DNA from: Pseudoxanthomonas helianthi
Lineage (GTDB): Bacteria > Pseudomonadota > Gammaproteobacteria > Xanthomonadales > Xanthomonadaceae
Assembly: GCF_017939625.1 (NCBI RefSeq)
Contig: NZ_JAGKTC010000001.1
Span: forward strand, 248,413 to 312,412
Direction: 5' to 3'
DNA length: 64,000 nt
Part shown: piece after piece, positions 61,296-64,000 of the stretch
How the letters are laid out: the number at the start of each line of letters is the position of its first letter
Position numbering within the stretch: position 1 is the stretch's first letter
The notes under the pieces: model-generated
The model's input: only the letters and a program-made list of their open reading frames with translations
Told to the model about the DNA's origin: nothing
Databases searched by the model: none
Translations under genes and position numbers: made by a program

Positions 61296-61357
61296 TAGTC
61301 GCGAACGCTTTTGCCGGAGCGATGAAAAAGTCGGTTCGCGACTTACGTCGCTCCCAC
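61296..61357. repeat. Partly degraded REP-like element at the DUF1304 stop
   Basis: The right arm (61334-61357) keeps GTTCGCGACTTACGTCGCTC and CCAC, matching 33788-33813, while the left arm keeps only TAGTCGCGAAC. The right arm encodes the last residues and TAA stop of the DUF1304 gene on the minus strand. Confidence 0.75.
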
Positions 61358-61705
61358 ACCAACCAGTATCGCGAGGATCGCGAGGATTGCCGGCACGCCC
61401 TGCACGAAGAAGATGCGCCGGCTGACGCTGTACGCACCGTACAGCGCAGCCACGACGACGCAGCCGAGGAAGAACAGCACCACGTTCCACTGCCCGCTAC
61501 CCAGGCCCCACAGCAGGCCCGCGGCGAGGAAGCCGTTGTACAGCCCCTGGTTCGCCGCCAGCACGCGCGTTGTTTCCGCCTTCTCCGGGGTGTTGCGGAA
61601 GGTCTTCAACCCCAGCGGCCTGGTCCACAGGAACATTTCCAGCACGAGAAAGTAGCCGTGCAGCGCGGCGACCAGGACCGTCAGGATTTGTGCAAGCAAG
61701 AGCAT
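61343..61705 (-). CDS. DUF1304 family membrane protein
   Basis: The 120-residue protein has four membrane helices and the family stretches LHGYFLVLEMFLWTRPLGLK, LAANQGLYNGFLAAGLLWG and GAYSVSRRIFFVQGVPAILA. Function is unknown. The terminal VGVGAT and the TAA are encoded by the REP-like repeat, so the C terminus may be younger than the rest. Its start lies 19 bases after the stop of the MFS gene on the same strand, so co-transcription is likely. Confidence 0.88.
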   Translation of the reverse strand: MLLLAQILTVLVAALHGYFLVLEMFLWTRPLGLKTFRNTPEKAETTRVLAANQGLYNGFLAAGLLWGLGSGQWNVVLFFLGCVVVAALYGAYSVSRRIFFVQGVPAILAILAILVGVGAT

Positions 61706-61724
61706 GGCTGTCCCCTCGATTCCG

Positions 61725-63041
61725 TCAACGACGCGACGCAGTCGCTTCCCCTACCGTCTCCACCCGTTTCCACAGCCGCCAGCCGATGCCAGCCGCGGCG
61801 AAGGCAGCCAGCGCACTCAAGCCGGCGAAACCGCCGATGCTCATGCCGACAGCCTTGAGACCGTTCATCCCGGTCGCGATGGCCACGTCGCCGAAACGCC
61901 ATACCGCAGTGTCCACCGCGTCCTGGCCCTTGTAGCGCACGTTGCGCGGCACGCGGGTGTACAGGCTGTGCCGCGCCGGCTCGGCCATGCCGTAGGCCAG
62001 GCCGCGGCTGACGATCAGCGCCAGCACCGTCGGCGCCACCGGCCCCAGCAGCAGCGGCAGATTGAACATCGGCGCATGTGGATCGGCCGAGAACACCACC
62101 ACCAGCAGCACGGCGATGCTGACCAGCGCCCAGAGCATGATCACCAGCCCCGGGCCCTTGCGCGGCAGCAGCCAGCGGGTCACGGCGATCTGCACGACCA
62201 CGGTCAGCAGGTTCGCGACCAGGTCGACGTCGGCGTGGAAGCGCGTGCGCGCCGCCGCGTCGGCGAAGGTCGCACCGGAGTAATCGATCATCAGCGCGTA
62301 GTTGACCGTGCCGATGCCATCGGCCAGCAGCAGCAGCACGGCCATGCCGCGGATGAAGGGATCCGCGAAGATCTGCTTCAGGCCGTCCCACATGCCGCCG
62401 CCGACCGCGTCCTCGTGGCCGGCTTCGTGCCGGCGCGCGCCATGCACGCGCGCCCAGCGGCCGAGCAGCACCACGCAAACGGTGGCGATGCCGAGCAGGC
62501 TGGCCGACACCAGCAGCAATGGCGCCACGCCGATCACGTTGACCAGCGAGCGAGTCAGCGTAGGTCCAGCGAGCGCACCCAGGGTGCCGGCGACGGCGAT
62601 GATCGGAAACAGCCTTTTCGACTGTTCCAGGCTCCAGATGTCGGACATGAATATCCAGAACACCGATACCACGATCAGGTTGAACACGCTGACCCAGACG
62701 AAGAACACCATGCCCAGCATGCGCGGGCTGAGCAGGCCCACGTTGGTGAACGCCGGGATGAAGGCCAGCAGGCAGGCGATGAAGAACACGTACACCACCG
62801 GTACCAGCACCCGGCGCGGCCAGCGCGAAGCCATGGCGGCGAATACCGGCGTCAGCACCAGCGTGGCGACGAAGGTCGCGGCGTAGAACCACGGCAACTG
62901 GGTCGAACCGACCGCGGCCGACAACTGCTCCCGCACCGGGCGGATCACGTAATAGGCGGCCAGCACGCAGAAGAAATAGACGAAGGAAATGGCGACCCCG
63001 CGCCATTCTCCCGTGTGGATGCGTCCCTGGTTCGGCTGCAT
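61725..63041 (-). CDS. MFS-type transporter, nucleotide-exchanger-like
   Basis: The 438-residue protein has about 12 membrane helices. FCVLAAYYVIRPVREQLSAA at the N terminus, VSVFWIFMSDIWSLEQSKRL, FPIIAVAGTLGALAGPTLTR and the end ARHSLYTRVPRNVRYKGQDA match the NTP/NDP-antiporter-like MFS group found in free-living bacteria. The substrate is unknown. The ATG at 63041 (MQPNQGRIHTGEW) is preferred to the ATG at 63098. It precedes DUF1304 on the minus strand. Confidence 0.85.
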   Translation of the reverse strand: MQPNQGRIHTGEWRGVAISFVYFFCVLAAYYVIRPVREQLSAAVGSTQLPWFYAATFVATLVLTPVFAAMASRWPRRVLVPVVYVFFIACLLAFIPAFTNVGLLSPRMLGMVFFVWVSVFNLIVVSVFWIFMSDIWSLEQSKRLFPIIAVAGTLGALAGPTLTRSLVNVIGVAPLLLVSASLLGIATVCVVLLGRWARVHGARRHEAGHEDAVGGGMWDGLKQIFADPFIRGMAVLLLLADGIGTVNYALMIDYSGATFADAAARTRFHADVDLVANLLTVVVQIAVTRWLLPRKGPGLVIMLWALVSIAVLLVVVFSADPHAPMFNLPLLLGPVAPTVLALIVSRGLAYGMAEPARHSLYTRVPRNVRYKGQDAVDTAVWRFGDVAIATGMNGLKAVGMSIGGFAGLSALAAFAAAGIGWRLWKRVETVGEATASRR

Positions 63042-63179
63042 GGCCCCGCTCTCGTCCACTTGGTCCGGCCTCGATTGCGCGCACGGTATCCGATGCACTG
63101 CAACATCGCCAGCGGAATTTCGCCTGCGGCGCGTTCCGGCTCAGGCGGTTGCCGTCCGTTGCCGGCCCCGATCCGGCTG

Positions 63180-63193
63180 AGAGCATTTGCTCT
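63180..63193. promoter_or_regulatory. Small palindrome before the GMC gene
   Basis: AGAGCATTTGCTCT has 6-base arms and a 2-base centre. It lies 46 bases before the GMC start in the divergent gap and may be an operator. Confidence 0.35.
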
Positions 63194-63238
63194 AGGCGCC
63201 CCCGATAGCTTCGGCCCGTCTTCGCCCCGGATCCATGC

Positions 63239-64000
63239 GTGTACGACTACATCATCATCGGCGCCGGCTCGGCCGGTTGCGTGCTGGCCTACCGGCTCAG
63301 CGAAGACCCAGGCACCAAGGTACTGCTGCTGGAAGCCGGCCCGCGCGACTGGCATCCCTTCATCCACATGCCCGCCGGCCTGGCCAAGCTGGTCGGCCGC
63401 AAGGGCATCAACTGGAACTACGACACCGCGCCGGAACCGCAGCTCGACAACCGCCGCCTGTGGTGGCCGCGCGGCAAGGTGCTGGGCGGCTCCAGTTCGA
63501 TCAACGCGATGTGCTACATCCGCGGCGCGCCCGGCGACTACGACGACTGGGCCGCGCAAGGTGCGGACGGCTGGAGCTGGAACGAAGTACTGCCCTACTT
63601 CAAGCGCGCCGAACGCAACGGCCGCGGCGCCGACGCGCTGCACGGCGCCGACGGCCCGCTGTACGTGTCCGACCTGCGCTACACCAATCCGCTGTCGGCC
63701 GCTTTCATCGAGGCCGGGCAGCGCATCGGCCTGGCCCATAACCGCGATTTCAACGGCGCGGAGCAGATGGGCGTCGGCTATTACCAGGTCACCCAGAAGG
63801 ACGGCGCGCGCTGTTCCGCCGCCGTGGCCTACTTGCACCCGATCAAGGACCGGCCGAACCTCGACATCGTCACCGGTGCGCTGGTGCGGCGCATCGTGAT
63901 CGAGAACGGACGCGCGGTCGGGGTCGACTACGCGCACGGCGGGCACGCCGCGCAAGCTCGTGCGCAACGCGAGGTGCTGCTCAGCGGCGGTGCGATCAAT
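63239..64000 (+). CDS. GMC-family FAD oxidoreductase, 3' end outside window
   Basis: The 254 visible codons start at GTG 63239 (MYDYIIIGAGSAGCVLAYRL) with the FAD-binding GxGxxG, then LLLEAGPRDWHPFIHMPAG, the GMC signature WPRGKVLGGSSSINAMCYIR and GAPGDYDDWAAQGADGWSW. It matches choline/alcohol dehydrogenases of the GMC family; the catalytic C-terminal part is beyond the window. An ATG at 63235 is out of frame. The substrate cannot be told. Confidence 0.92.
   Translation, partial: MYDYIIIGAGSAGCVLAYRLSEDPGTKVLLLEAGPRDWHPFIHMPAGLAKLVGRKGINWNYDTAPEPQLDNRRLWWPRGKVLGGSSSINAMCYIRGAPGDYDDWAAQGADGWSWNEVLPYFKRAERNGRGADALHGADGPLYVSDLRYTNPLSAAFIEAGQRIGLAHNRDFNGAEQMGVGYYQVTQKDGARCSAAVAYLHPIKDRPNLDIVTGALVRRIVIENGRAVGVDYAHGGHAAQARAQREVLLSGGAIN

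Noticed and set aside
61704..63899. 731-codon open frame on the plus strand
   Set aside because: Antisense to the MFS-type transporter and out of frame with the GMC oxidoreductase at its end; His/Gln-rich translation typical of a shadow frame.

Overview
The window is dense, G+C-rich (mostly about 65-70%) proteobacterial chromosome. Gene content and order point to the Xanthomonadaceae/Lysobacteraceae (Gammaproteobacteria; Lysobacter, Luteimonas, Xanthomonas or Stenotrophomonas relatives): ptsI-mgtE, algH-ruvX-pyrB, divergent pilTU and yggS-proC, a metX-metB-hom operon under a SAM-I riboswitch, Oar-like TonB receptors, and many short inverted REP-like repeats between genes. I saw no rRNA, tRNA, CRISPR array, transposase or prophage gene. 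Genus is inference.

Layout. 0-5 kb: the 3' part of PTS enzyme I, magnesium transporter MgtE, a small membrane protein, an esterase lipoprotein and a TPR protein. 5-9.4 kb, minus strand: pyrB, ruvX, algH, then the type IV pilus retraction ATPases pilU and pilT. 9.5-17.8 kb: yggS-proC-DUF4426, a minus-strand pdxH/NIF3-like/cobalamin-binding-like operon, a P-loop kinase, dodecin, aroK-aroB, a WGR protein and hemE. 18-24 kb: a 1176-residue propeller hybrid histidine kinase and a yceI-cytochrome b561-yceI operon. 24-27.3 kb: sdaA and a sulfatase. 27.4-31.6 kb, minus strand: an XRE-type membrane regulator and the methionine operon. 31.7-42.7 kb: two envelope proteins, prfC, hemolysin III, AsmA, a CBS protein, a glycosyltransferase, mtgA, hslO and an exported protein of unknown function. 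56.6-61.3 kb: a TetR-controlled lipid operon (hydrolase, FadE, hotdog protein). 61-64 kb: DUF1304, an MFS-type carrier and the start of a GMC oxidoreductase.

The most unusual block is 42.7-54.4 kb. Two Oar-like TonB-dependent receptors with nearly identical signal peptides, 5' leaders and upstream blocks are each followed, after a strong GC hairpin, by TPR-sulfotransferase genes (one after receptor 1; two, overlapping by 4 bases, after receptor 2). The sulfotransferases keep PAPS-binding motifs and a Gly-Glu and Asp-Lys-x-Pro-x-Asn pattern resembling tyrosylprotein sulfotransferases. This looks like a repeated receptor-plus-sulfation module, and I know of no described function for it. A DUF4097 / anti-sigma-like / ECF sigma cassette lies next to it.

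Two themes run through the window. First, REP-like elements intrude on genes: one is read through in frame inside homoserine dehydrogenase, and two others supply the stop codons of neighbouring genes. Second, at least seven genes lack a Shine-Dalgarno sequence and have a -10-like hexamer ending about 7-8 bases before the ATG, which suggests a class of leaderless transcripts, including a bidirectional promoter with 20 bases between two start codons.
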